The notes: generated from the sequence alone by a model not told the origin. 64,000 bases of DNA from Juglans regia (GCF_001411555.2 NC_049909.1:20818623-20882622), one strand, 5' to 3'; shown: positions 1-11,698, numbered from the stretch's first letter. A program made the numbers and translations.

Positions 1-1119
1 AGATGTATTTAAATGTAAATAAATTAAATAAATAAAATAAATTGAGATAAATTTAATTCTTTTATTTTTTTTATTAAAAATTAAAAAAAAATAGATTTAT
101 CAATAATTAATTTAAAAAAAATTGAATCACTTTTAACAACTAAATATAGTTAATTAGCCAAATGAGGCTTTGTTTGGATCCCAAACTCATCTCAACTCAT
201 CTCAATTCATCATTACAACTTTTTCAAATCTCAATATAAAATATAATAAATAATTCAATTTTTTTAAATTTTAAAATAATAATAATATTAAAAAATAATA
301 TTCTAACAATATTTTATCATCTCAACTCAACTCAACTCAACTCACTTCAACATCCAAACACAAAGTGCTTTCATTTTAGAGTCAAAATTTGATTCTAAAC
401 TGTTTTTGCAGTCTCCAAAGATTCCGTGTACAATTTCATTAATAAATAGGATAAAAATAAATATTATTATAATTTTAAATTTTTTTAAATATAATTGTAT
501 AGATTTGTATGAATAATTCCTATTTTGGAGACTATATATAGACTAACTCAAATTTTATTACTGTAATTCAATTCATTACAACGTCTTCAGGTTTGTGGTT
601 TAACCAGAAATTATTGACATGTTTGCAATTTCCAGAAATTTCTTCCAGTTTTTGCAATCTCCATTGTTACAAGTGAAATTGAGATATTATAACTAACAAA
701 AAGCTGGAAGTATATGATCAGTTATGAGTACCTCTTTAGACCGGTAAATCCTATAAGGGGAGTTTATCGGAAACCAATAATAAAATGACACATCTGCTGA
801 GTACATAATATAAGACTACCTGACCACACCAGAAACGGGTTTCCCTTTACAGATTTGTTTCGATGAACTTCATCCCTTCCCTTCAAATGCAAATACCCAC
901 GCATGATTTACAGAAGAATCATGCCTTGGCAGCTCTGCATCTGATTGAAGAATCTCTTCTCTTCATAAATCTCGTGGGTCTTTCCAACCACCAAGAATTA
1001 TTGACCATTAAAAGCTTTAGAATATTGGGTTTTCTTTCTCTCCTTTTATTGGGTTTTCTCGGCAACCAAACAGAGCATTGTTCCGTTCTTTGGTTGTTTT
1101 ATTTAGTTTTGTCTGCTAG
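1..1119. other. AT-rich intergenic DNA with one MITE copy
   Basis: No gene is recognisable here. The segment holds one copy of the TTTGTTTGGAT element family (171-360, listed separately). A weak open frame at 863-1165 has no family resemblance. Confidence 0.5.
171..360. mobile_element. Short AT-rich MITE, TTTGTTTGGAT family
   Basis: The element starts TGTTTGGATCCCAAACTCAT and ends CATCCAAACA. Runs of CTCAACT/CTCATCT lie just inside both ends, and the core is AT-rich. Related copies, some in the opposite orientation, lie near 6115, 7895, 9419, 27605, 51870, 52270 and 52630. No clean target duplication is visible, so the superfamily is not assigned. Confidence 0.55.
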
Positions 1120-1358
1120 GTTGATCAAAGGGCGGATGAAGCCCATCAAAGCGGTGAAGATTTAAAGTTATCTTCTGGAGCATTGGAGAATCATCAGACA
1201 CGTTCTTCAAAGGAAGGGAAATGGAAGAAATTGTGGAAGAAGGTGAAGTACCAGATGGTTGAGTACCACTCTTTGCCTGGTTATTTGAGGGACAATGAAA
1301 ATTAAAAGCCATTACCAGTCCGAGTGGCCATTGAAGTAGGCCCTGCTTAGCATCTTTT
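1120..1358 (+). pseudogene. Broken fragment of a heptahelical transmembrane protein (HHP, adiponectin-receptor-like)
   Basis: Frame 1120-1305 reads through KGKxLW-type residues (KWKKLWKKVKYQMVEYHSLP) and GYLRDNE. These match the conserved cytosolic segment just before the first membrane helix of plant HHP/PAQR proteins. The frame is lost after DNE. Similarity resumes in another frame at 1310 with HYQSEWPLK, a TAG stop, then ALLSIF; in the family this region is normally HYRSEWPLKQ followed by LLSIF. The seven-helix domain is absent. The piece has one frameshift, one nonsense codon and no usable start, so it is a relic, probably of a first exon. Confidence 0.7.
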
Positions 1359-2507
1359 GAAAAAGAATAATGGCAGAGATAGTATACATTGCACTCTCTG
1401 CACATTCCACCAAGTGACTATTGGGATTTGTTTTCCTCAGCAACGCACTCCACCAACGTGAAGATGTGTATCCTACGTGGTCGGCTACCGTTGGTTGCCG
1501 TTGTTTGGAGAACAACGGATACACCTGTGTGTGAAGCTATTCTCATCAGTTATTAGTTCACGCTACCAGCATGAGAGAATTGGATTGGATATGTTTGGGC
1601 CAGTAATCAAAGCTACATTTGATTGGACATGTTTCGAGGGAGGAAATGGAATCCTAACAGTCTGTTATTTTTTAGGCCCAAGCTTATGAACCTAATATTA
1701 GGCCAAGCCAGCTGTCATCTTTTATTTAAGGTAGGACCAGATCCAAGCAGTGCTAATAAATATGTATACCCACCAACGTGTAAACATTTTTTTTATTTAA
1801 TTTACTCTTACTTTGATTTTCGTCATCTAACCAAATTCTTCTTATTGTTCATAATCTAAAACATATTTTGGATATAAAAATATATAACAAATATAAAAAG
1901 ATAAAAGGTTCTTCCTGCAAATTTATTGGTAGTTGGAGGAGATATTTAAAAAGAATAAAAAATTATTATTTAAATGACATGAAAAAAAAAGATAAGTTGA
2001 TATACAATATATCGTAAAAGTCATTAGCCAAAAAAAAAAAAAAAAAGTTTTAATGATGTATAATAGAAAATAAGATAGACAAACCATTGAGAGTCCTCTA
2101 AGTGCATGAAAGGGGTCAAAATCCTCTATCTAACCCAAAGGGCCCAATCACACCACCCAGGTGCCCAGGACCAGAAAGATGGGCTTCAGGTGAACGCCAT
2201 ATACAGGTTGTGGACTGTAGTAATGACTTGCGTAGCCCACGCAAGAAGATTTTATCCAACTCGTGCTGGCTAGGGCACCCCAAAAATCTCACGAGGATCA
2301 GATAAGATCCGGTTAACAAATAGAGAAGTCCGGACTTTGTTTCAAATAAGAGATCAGGTTATTGCGAAACTAAAAAGAGGTCCCTCCTCACTCTATATAT
2401 ATCCTTCGACGTTTACTCGCCAGGTACGCGGACATCACCTTTGTATTTTATGAGAAAGATTGAGTGGCACATTTGGCTTAGATATCGGAGGTGTTTCTTT
2501 ATCCTTA
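1359..2507. other. Intergenic DNA, no gene seen
   Basis: No family is recognised. The 2090-2470 part is less AT-rich and contains a TATA-like tract (CTCTATATATATCC near 2390). It could be a decayed LTR or promoter fragment, but no second copy or terminal motif supports that. Confidence 0.4.
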
Positions 2508-3141
2508 GAGCATTGGCATTGGCTTCATCAAAAGCCTAGCCAAATGTAAAATTTGATGAATTTGATCAAAATCTAGCTGCATTGGATTCATCAAAAGGAT
2601 AGATGGGAAGTTGTGAGCTACAGTAAATTCATAGTATCCTTCAAATTTGAAGTGTTACTATTCATCAAGCAAATGTATTTTTTATTGTGTTTTAATCTTG
2701 CAAGTTGAATGCTATTGGAGCAAAATGACTTGACACTCTTCCTCCCATTTGTCATTGGAGTAAAGTGTAACCGAATGATTTTTTTTTATATATTTTAAAT
2801 TTCTATTTGAATAAGAATTAATAATTTTTCTAACTGATTTTCTATTTCAAGAAAAAATTAATTAAAAAAATGTATTTGTTGGATAATTAAGTTGAGGAAA
2901 AAAATTAGTTGGGAAACAATAATTTAAATATAAATTAAATTATTAATTAACATATAGTTAGTGTAGTTCCAAAAAATTAAAAAATAATATTATTAAAAAA
3001 ATAATATTATATTATTATTTTGATGAATCAAATGACTAATCTAATGTGGAGTTTTGGCTAAGGAAGTCTTAGATTTTATGCAAAATATGTAATTTTCATC
3101 AAATTTTGAAGATGACTTTGATGAAGCCAATGCCAATGCTC
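2508..3141. mobile_element. Tourist-like MITE (PIF/Harbinger type)
   Basis: The two ends are perfect inverted repeats of 25 bp (2508-2532 and 3117-3141) beginning GAGCATTGGCATTGGC. They are flanked by the same trinucleotide, TTA, at 2505-2507 and 3142-3144. A 3-bp TTA duplication is the signature of PIF/Harbinger elements and their Tourist MITEs. The interior is AT-rich and non-coding. The 634-bp length is at the upper end for this class. Confidence 0.82.
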
Positions 3142-3299
3142 TTAAAGCCCGTTCTTCATTTCCTTGGTTGCGGATCCGACTCATCCGAGTGCATAGCAAG
3201 TACAGTGCATATCCAGCAAACTCTATATAACATACATGAGGGCATTTTTATTACTTTTTATCTATCTTTTTCAAACAAATTCTATAGCATGCTCTGGCC

Positions 3300-4480
3300 T
3301 AAGGATGTAAAATGGTCCGATCCGGTTCAGTGAATACGGTCCATCATTTTTTCTGGACCGGCCTAATTATTTTTTATCTTTTTATCTTTTTTTTTCAAAT
3401 AAATTAATAGAAATAATTATTTAAATTATTAAATTAAAATTAAGTGAATTATTAATATAGATTATGTAACTAACTCATTAAAAATATATTTTACTATAAT
3501 TATATATATGATATTGATATTTACTATTTACTAACTTAGACTTTACTGTTTAGTATGCATAATTATTAATTCTTGGGGTGGAGACTAGTTTTGGAACTGA
3601 AAAAGAGCATTGCTATTCATAAGCCCATACACCATACACCATAATTTTTTTTATTTTTTTAAATTTTTTTAAAGTTTTTTTTGGTTTTATTATTCTTAAA
3701 ATAATTGAATTATTTTACTCATAATTCATATACCACACATTTGATAAGAGAATAAAATTAAAAAAATCATAAAAATGATGGTGTGTGGTGTATGAGGCTT
3801 AAGAATATAATTTTTCACTGAAAAATAAAGAAACAGTGAGTTCACTCAACTATCGCTCGAGCGCAGCTTTAACCATGAGTTTACTTGAGGTGCGCTCGAG
3901 TCTCGCACGACAGTGAGCTCGAGCGAGACACAAACCCTAATGCTTGCTTGAGCTACGCTCGACACCCCGCTCTAGCCAATGTTAATGACTATCAAATAAT
4001 GTCATTGTATTAGATTATTCATGCTTGCTTGCAACTCAAGTTTTTAAAAAACATTACCTAAGTATTTTAATTAAGTGTAAATAGTAGAGTATGTTTGAAT
4101 GTATGATGTATTAACTATTTATATATAATGACATAAATTATCACATAATTTATGATTTATTATTAATTGATAGTCTATATTATTTTATATTTTATATAAT
4201 TAATGATAATAAATTAGATGAAAATTATATCATTAACTTATATAATTATTATATAAAAATAATATATTAAATTATTAAAAATATTTTTAAAAAATACATA
4301 TCGGGATTTGGTCCAATTCAGTCCAGTCCAATCCAAAATTTGTAGATCTCAAGACCGGACCGAATGTCATCAGTTCACATATTTTGGAACCGAGACAGAC
4401 CTGTTCATAATTCAGTCCAATTCGGTCCCTTTTTGGTTCGGTCGGTTTTGCTGACCCGGACTGAATTACTTAAAGCCCTA
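3300..4480. mobile_element. Non-autonomous hAT element with nested insertions
   Basis: The octamer CTCTGGCC occurs at 3292-3299 and again at 4481-4488, directly flanking the element as an 8-bp target duplication. The termini are short imperfect inverted repeats: TAAGGATGTAA at the left, and TAGGGCTTTAA when the right end is read inward. Subterminal blocks rich in GGTCCG/CCGGTT/CGGTCC motifs lie at both ends, as in many plant hAT elements. There is no coding capacity. A second MITE (3605-3816) and a CTCGAG-rich segment (about 3836-3980) lie inside. Confidence 0.75.
3605..3816. mobile_element. Nested Mutator-like MITE
   Basis: A 9-bp direct repeat, ACTGAAAAA, lies at 3596-3604 and 3817-3825. 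Between the copies the ends are imperfect inverted repeats sharing TATTC, TAAGCC and the ATACACCA/ACACCA block. Nine-base target duplications indicate the Mutator superfamily. The element sits inside the hAT copy, so it inserted later. A related element lies at 35574-35775. Confidence 0.65.
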
Positions 4481-4488
4481 CTCTGGCC

Positions 4489-7400
4489 ATGAGAACCTTA
4501 AAGTTGGCAAATCATGTAACTACTTGTGTATGATTTCAGCAAACACTGATCAGATGGTGCAAAGGAAATAAGGGGTGCCCTACTAGATTCACTCCAAATC
4601 CGATCATCTCCCTTCGAATGTTAGAATTAATGATTCCAAGATGACGAAAAGCGACGTACAGATAAATTAAAGCAGATAGCGACTAGGTTTTCGTGGCCAG
4701 GACCTCAAATATTTTAGACCAGAAGCTATAACCCAGTTGGGTCTTCCTGGCTTCCCTGCCCACCATCAATACCCAGAAAAGTCGGGGAGGGGCCAAAACT
4801 TCACTGTAACATCATGTGGCGCCATGTGAGCAGGCATGGAGGTGAGGCCGCAATTACTAGAGGGTTAACAGTAGAAGTAGAAGTAGAAAAAGTTGCAGAT
4901 GCAAAGTTATGGGTACCGTACCCCACGGCCCACTGCCCATAAACATCACCCGACCAGCTGTACTATGCAACCCTTCCGTGATATGATGCAGCAGTTTGGA
5001 TCAGAATGTGATGACTGAATGGTCAAATATTTAGATCTTTCTTGGCTACTTTGACTAGTGCATCAAAGCGCTCAAAATTAGGAAAAAAATAAATTATTAG
5101 GAGGCTTGCAAATCTGTGTGCATGTGCAGCACCAACCGGATCCCTTACATGGGCCCCATGCAGCTTCGCATGTGCTCTTGTGCAGTATGTGACATTCATG
5201 ATAACGATGTACGTACCTCGTGCAGTATGTGAAATGTATTGTATCAGTTGAAATATGTCATATCTATACGTACATATGTGTGTGTAATGTGCATATATGG
5301 CTTCAAGAGCGCTGCAAATTTGAAAATCGTTTTCGGACTGATTTAATCCATTACGTAAAACATATCTGGGAGACGTTTGAAAAGGAAAATCTCAGTGTAG
5401 ATTCTATTGCTTTGAAAAGGAGGGAGTTTAATAATCCAAATTAGTTGTATCCGTCCACCTGCATTGTATTTCAGGTTGGAAAAACACAGCATCATTAGGA
5501 TCACATATATTCCAATTGTGTCAAAGTCTCAATTAAGTAATCAATGGTCTTATAAGGAAATGACGATTGACTTTGAGAACTGATCAACAATGGATTTAAA
5601 CCTTAAAAGATTACTTTTCATGGTGTTCTAGAAAGTTTAGTCCTTTCACATGACAAATCACTATTATATATTTTTGGTTGCAGTGCTGGCAAATCAGCAT
5701 CTCTTGTGAAGTGTCAATCCATGAGAAAATCAAGTTCTAAATGTCACCCTTGCGTTCATCGATCTAATCTTCAGGATGAAACACTAGGTAAACTAGTCAT
5801 TACCATGTCTGAACTCAAGGACCCTGATAATTTCTAGCAATAGATCAGGATATAATTAGGGTTCGACCTTTCCACTTTCGCTTTTTATTTGTAGCTTTTT
5901 CCATCGTCCTCTTATTTTCTTTTTATTTAATAACCAAAGAAACAATGAAAAAACAGTAGACAGTTGGTCACTTTCCCAGTTCAGTTTTTTTTTTGGTCGG
6001 CAAATCCAATGATGATTAGTTAATTTTGAATGGGGATTTGGTGAAATCAATGGGCAAAACTTTTTTCTCCCTCTTGGCGTCAGAAAAGTGGCCGAGTTAG
6101 ATATAGATAGGGCTGGTTTGTTTTTGACTAAAATTCAAATTTTTGAAAATTTATTATGTCATCATTATAATTTTTTAAAATTTTTAAAATTTTTTAAAAT
6201 TTTTAAATTTTAAAATGAAAATAATATTAATAATTTTTTATTTAATTTGAACTTATCTCATACCTAAAAATAAACTAGGCATCCTCTGACAAGAAGTTAA
6301 AAGACCCATAATGGCCAGCCCCTCCTCACCTCCTGTCGAAAACTCATCACCTGCATTCACCATGTTGCAGGTCTTTTCATTCTGGAGATCGAAGGTGTTC
6401 TCCAGCTGGTGGAACTCCTTGCAATAGCATCTTTGCACAAACCGAAAGGCAAAAGGCAATATAAAATACTGCTTGTAAAAGGAGGAGGTTACTTGCAGCC
6501 TTAAAAAACTTCGATTTTAATAAGGAATGATGTGTCTGTTAGGGCTCCTACTTCCACTCGTTCCAAGTCGAGCAGGATATTTTTGTTTTTTACGTCACAT
6601 GTCATTCTGATTATAGAGGCTCACACATACAATCTGTCTAGACATAGCTGTTATAGCTGTTTAGGATAAGATTTTATGAGTATTTTGTTCTCCTTTCGAT
6701 TTCGACATCTCCACATCATGGACAGCTTGAAAGCGTTTAGACTTTAGACAGGTCAGATTAGTCTAAATTCGCTACACATTAATGGAAGTTCATTCTTACA
6801 AGAATCATTCACCAGATGGCAGACTTGATCGATGTTGGAACTATTGGGATGTGTTGGATGGCGATGTTGCAACCTTGAAAACATCGAGAAAAGTACTGCT
6901 ATTAATTCCATTAAAACCTTATTTTGCTACGTATGTTTTAACAAAGAAAAAAGGTTAATTGCTTCGTCAATCATAATTTGCTTGTTTTTCCACTCAAAGC
7001 AATCAAATATCTAGACTCCACAAGGATTGATTGGAGACTTCAAACCCTGATCTGTAATTTACATCTTAATCTTGGCTACGTGTCAAACCCTATATAGGTA
7101 CCTTCATGCATATTTATTAGTGGGCAAAATTTGTACCTAATATTCATCGAAAATTACCCTATTTTATTGGCCAATTATAGTTATCAAACAAACGACCCTG
7201 ATAGTAAAGAACGAGTCAAGGCTCTTCAGCATCTTACAAATTTAGAAACCTAAATTTGGTATGACACGATTCGTCTGTGAGTCAACGATTTTAAATTAAA
7301 TTTGAAACCCGACACTAAAGTCACATTGACTCGGTTCCGTTTCCAGAATGCTTACCAAAAACAGAGCAGTTGAACACAAAACTTGCAAGGCAAGAAAGGG

Positions 7401-9418
7401 GGACCTGCGACTTTCCTTCGTGTTTACGTTTCTCTGGGCTTCTTGTTCGGCCTCCTTGCCTCTGCATCACACCCTGCTTGCTCTTTTGTGGCAATTAACA
7501 TGAACCGTCCGAGAGTGATCACACGGGCCTGTCAAGTCCCAATCATCGATCCAACACAACCCGTTCCATTTTTCATCATTGACATCCTTACGAAGCAGAT
7601 CAGATAGAGCAGTGCATAGCATTACGATCTTCAAACCCGGTTCTTTTTTTTATTTCCACGTATTGTAGTATGGCCATATGAGACACTCAAAATCGATGTC
7701 ATGTCAATTACTATAAAAAATAAATGATATTTTTGGTTTGTAATTTTTAAGCACTCTTTAAATAAAATTATTAAATCATTAATATGTTAAAATTATTTTT
7801 TTATTAATAGATTACTATAACCATAATAAAACATCCAAAAAAGCATGTCCTGAAATTGCCACAGACCAAACCTTTGTCGAAAGAGAAAAAAAAGTTAAGT
7901 TTGTTTATTTTTACAATTCTTCTCAATTCATATCATATTATTATTATAATTTTTTAAAATTTTTATATAAAATAAAATAAATAATTCAATTATTTTAATA
8001 TTAAAATAAAAAAAATATTAAAAAAATATTTTAATAACATTTTACTTAATTTTAAATCATCTGGTCTAATCTTATTTGTTAAAACAAACGGTCTAAAACG
8101 CTGTTGAGCCACGGTTATAATCGGTCAAAGTCACATGCCGGCTGGCTTTGATCCCAAATCGTGACTTTGAAAATGCAAAACCAGCGATTGAATCCCCAAA
8201 GCAGGAAGGACGGAAACCCATTCCCCCAAAAACATGTTTAAAATATTTTTGGTTTGAATTTGGATTAGTTGTAGTAATCATTAGTTTACTCAAAACGTAT
8301 GTTTAATCACTCTACAGAAAACCTGCCCCGAGTGTATCGCGGAAAGATATGCGGCGCCGCTGTATGGAATCATTCCCCACCCTCTCTCCCCAAAAATTCC
8401 CGCCCCCCGACGTGAATCTCGCTTTTCGATCTTGGCGCCAAAGTCTTAACGGTCAAGAAAGCAATACCAAGAGGGGGGGAGACCCAAGAAAAAAAGCGGG
8501 GTTTTCCAAACAAGAAAATTGGAGATTCAAAGTTATATTGCATCGCTGGCCCCATCGACCGACGTCCTAGCTGTCTTCCACGCGTCGCATCTTATTTTGC
8601 TAATTTCCGACCCTCTCCTCATACTTTACAACCTTCTTCTCCTCCGTGCCAAGAGCCACTGTTTTTTCCCCTCTCGAATATTTCGCCAGCCAGCGTACTT
8701 TCCACGTCCAACAAATGGACCCACCACTGTCCAATTTGGCGCGGAATCGGTGATCTTCCCGCCGGCACTTGAGGTGGAAAACATTTAAAAAGGCCTGGCC
8801 TCGTGGCCTAAGAACGTAACACCACTAACCGAAAAGGAACTAATAGCATTTTTATTGATTTAGTTAAATTTATTTTTAAAATTTAATCAATATCATTTTT
8901 TTTATATTTATTTATTTTATTTAAATTTAATTTCGATTAGCCATATACTTTTTATATAATAATAAAATATTATTAATTTAATAATTTTTTATTTAATTTA
9001 TTTATATCACATTTTATAATTCTACCAATTTAATATTAATAATAATTATATTCTTATTAAATTAAATTAATATTTATTACATTTATTAGATATTAATAAT
9101 TATTATATTCTAATTAAATTAATATTAATAATAATTATATTATAATTAACTTAATAATTAATAATAACTATATTATAATTAACTTAATAATTAATATTCT
9201 AAAAAATATAGTGTGCCGTTCAGTTTGTATGGTTGGATTTGATGGTTTAACATTTTTTTTATTTAATAGTTAAGAAAGTTATCAGTCAAATTTTACATAT
9301 CTTTTTTCGTACGTAATAATGTTCCAAATACACTAGAACGGCATCCTAGTATTGCCAAAAAATAAAAATAAAAAACTAAATATAGATTTTATATACATAT
9401 TTACTCTTGATATTTAAG
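4489..9418. other. Long intergenic stretch without a recognisable gene
   Basis: I see no intact gene in this stretch. It contains two diverged copies of the TTTGTTTGGAT element family (about 6112-6285 and 7895-8085). A minus-strand frame at 6253-6459 has a faint zinc-finger-like pattern and is discussed under findings. Short frames at 7383-7607 and 8349-8788 do not resemble known proteins. Confidence 0.45.
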
Positions 9419-9595
9419 GTTGCGTTCAGATGTTGAGCTGAGTTGAGTTGAGATGATAAAATATTGTTAGAATATTATTTTTTAATATTATTATTATTTT
9501 AAAATTTGAAAAAATTAAATTATTTATAATATTTTATGTTAAAATTTTAAAAAATTATGATTATGAATTGAGATAAATTTATGTACCAAACGAAG
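9419..9595. mobile_element. TTTGTTTGGAT-family MITE, opposite orientation
   Basis: The copy runs from GTTGCGTTCAGATGTTGAGC to GTACCAAACGAAGCC. It contains GAGTTGAGTTGAGATGATAA and the same AT-rich core as the copy at 171-360, but reverse-complemented. Confidence 0.5.
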
Positions 9596-9793
9596 CCGGT
9601 TCTAAAATCATCCTAGACTGAAGATACTTCCTAGATGGGTTAAGTGGTTGAAAACACATAAAATCTTATCTACTCAACCTTCATGATTCACTTCATTCAC
9701 TTACAAAGGTGGAAATGTTGTTGCACATGCTCTTGTCAAATATAGCATAATAATGAGTTTTAATGATATAATATTCTCTCGTATTTAAGTTTA

Positions 9794-10587
9794 GGGTAGT
9801 GCTACAGCCCCCGCTGGGAGCTCCCGCTGGGGCTGTAGTATTATTTAATATATATTTTATTTAAATAATTTTTATATAGATTTTTTAATATTTTAAAATA
9901 TTTTTAAAAAATAAAATAAAATTAAAATATTATTAAGAAAATATTTTTTTAATCCAAAAGTAAAAAATATATATTAAAAAATACTTTCTTAATCACGAAG
10001 TAAAATAAAAAATTATAAAAAAATATTTTTTTATAATTTTTTATTTTACTTCATGATTAAGAAAATATTTTTTAATAATATTATGATTTTTTTTTAAATA
10101 TTTAAAATAGTCATATTACAGCCCCCGTTGGGGGCTCCCGTTGAGCTTAACATGTACTTTTTTATGTGTAATTTTTTAATTTATATAGATTTTTTTTACA
10201 CTTATAAATATTTTTAAAAAATAAAATAAATTTAAAATATCATTAAAAAACACTTCCTTAATCAGAAAGTAAAAAAAAAATATATTAAAAAACACTTCCT
10301 TAATCAGAAAGTAAAAAACAAATCAATAAAAAATACTTCCTTAATCAGAAAGTAAAAAAAAAAAATACTTCCTTAATCAGAAAGTAAAATACAAATCATT
10401 AAATATTAATTTTTATTCTACTTCATAATTAAGAAAATATTTTTAAATAATATTATAGTTTTTATTTTATTTTTCAAAATATTTAAAATTATTAAAAATA
10501 TCTATATAAAAATAAATTTAAAAAATATATATAAAAAAATGCTACAGGCCCCAGCGGGAGCTCCCAACGGGGCATGTAGCATTTTCC
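9794..10587. mobile_element. Mutator-like MITE with GC-rich hairpin termini
   Basis: A 9-bp direct repeat, TTAAGTTTA, flanks the element at 9785-9793 and 10588-10596. The ends form inverted repeats of about 45 bp: the left reads GGGTAGTGCTAC then a CCCC-rich block, and the right, read inward, reads GGAAAATGCTAC then the same block. Each terminus is itself palindromic, with CTACAGCCCC and GGGGCTGTAG arms around GGGAGCTCCC. A third, degenerate copy of the palindrome lies at 10116-10150. The interior is AT-rich and carries four copies of a repeat (10252-10390). It has no coding capacity. Confidence 0.78.
10252..10390. repeat. Tandem repeat inside the Mutator-like MITE
   Basis: The motif ACTTCCTTAATCAGAAAGTA starts at 10252, 10294, 10335 and 10367, with spacings of 42, 41 and 32 bp and A-rich spacers of changing length. 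Related inverted traces (ATTAAGAAAATATTTT) lie near 10057 and 10429. Confidence 0.75.
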
Positions 10588-10596
10588 TTAAGTTTA

Positions 10597-11206
10597 TACG
10601 AAAACGGTCATGTTATCAGAACATGTCTATCATATTCTCTCATGTTCTTTGCATGCTTTTAACCGAAATTAGCAAATAAGTTGGGCATGAGAGATCGATG
10701 TATGTGATAAGTTAAATGTTGGCAACTGGGGTTAGTAAGCTCAAAGTTCGACTACGTGAATTTATTTTCTTTTAGAGTATATAAGATGTTTTAAAATTTT
10801 TAATTCAAATTAAAAAAAAAAAATCAGTAAAAAAAATGTAAGTATCATTACTCCTTTGGGCTGATTTGTCCCCTCAGGTCGTTAACGTAGCAGAGGAATA
10901 TGCTTTATACAATTATACCAGTCATTAACACAACTTGATTTGAACGTATAGGATTCGAATCTTCTTCAATACAGATGCTCATCTTAAACAGAATCCGGTG
11001 CGCTAAATTACTTAATTAATTGTTACTGGAGAGCAGGAGGTTTAGCAGAGGGACACGAGGGTAGTGACAGGGAATAAAACGGTTATAAGCAACAGCAAAT
11101 ATCAGGGAGACAACGAGAAGTACAAAAGAAGAAAGAAAAACCGGCCGAAACAAACAAACAATGGAAAGGAGGAAAAATCCGATACGAGGCGGTGTTTGTC
11201 AGTTAT
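10597..11206. other. Intergenic DNA, distal upstream region of the ACR gene
   Basis: No gene or repeat is recognised. Probable promoter elements begin just downstream. Confidence 0.4.
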
Positions 11207-11437
11207 CACGTGAGAAATCATAATTTTCGTCGGCAAAATCACAACGTAATTACAAAGTCTTCTCAATGAGGGTGGGAACCCACTAAAGCCACGTGGGATG
11301 ACCCTTCCCGTTCATCAAGAATCGCACTTAAGGGCTGCCCCTTTTCCTCTAACGCACGCAAAGAAACGCTTGAGAAGCTCGCGTGGCATCCGAGCTGGAC
11401 ATTCGAACCACCGCTATAAGGGATCTGAAGGCACGTG
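11207..11437 (+). promoter_or_regulatory. Three G-box (CACGTG) motifs upstream of the ACR gene
   Basis: CACGTG occurs at 11207-11212, 11290-11295 and 11432-11437, three times in 231 bp. G-boxes bind bZIP and bHLH factors, and paired copies often act as ABA-response elements. A TATA-like CTATATA follows at 11534-11540, about 480 bp before the start codon. ACR8-type genes are reported as ABA-responsive in Arabidopsis, which fits, but use in this plant is inference. Confidence 0.5.
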
Positions 11438-11694
11438 GCTTAATGGTTCGTTGGATTACGGAGGGAGTGACGAAACAAGAAAAGAAAAGCTATAAGAATT
11501 GGGCTAGAGCGGGCAGACTCTCGGGCAGGGCGCCTATATACGTGACCCTCGTTAGTTACCCTTAATTTGCTTGTGGGATCAGGCGTGGTTTGAAAATCAT
11601 AAGATATTCGTATATATTTATTTCTATAAATTACTAATTGTAAATATATACCTCCCCACGGAGGCTCGGAGTTAAGGGCAAGGAGTGCTCTGCG

Positions 11695-11698
<4 letters not shown>

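Noticed and set aside
863..1165. 100-codon frame with hydrophobic stretches
   Set aside because: No family resemblance. Its end overlaps the HHP relic in a different frame.
2090..2470. Possible solo LTR
   Set aside because: No TG...CA pair, target duplication or second copy could be found.
10252..10390. Possible CRISPR-like array of regularly spaced repeats
   Set aside because: The spacers are only A-runs, the host is a plant, and the array lies inside a transposon, so it is a simple tandem repeat.
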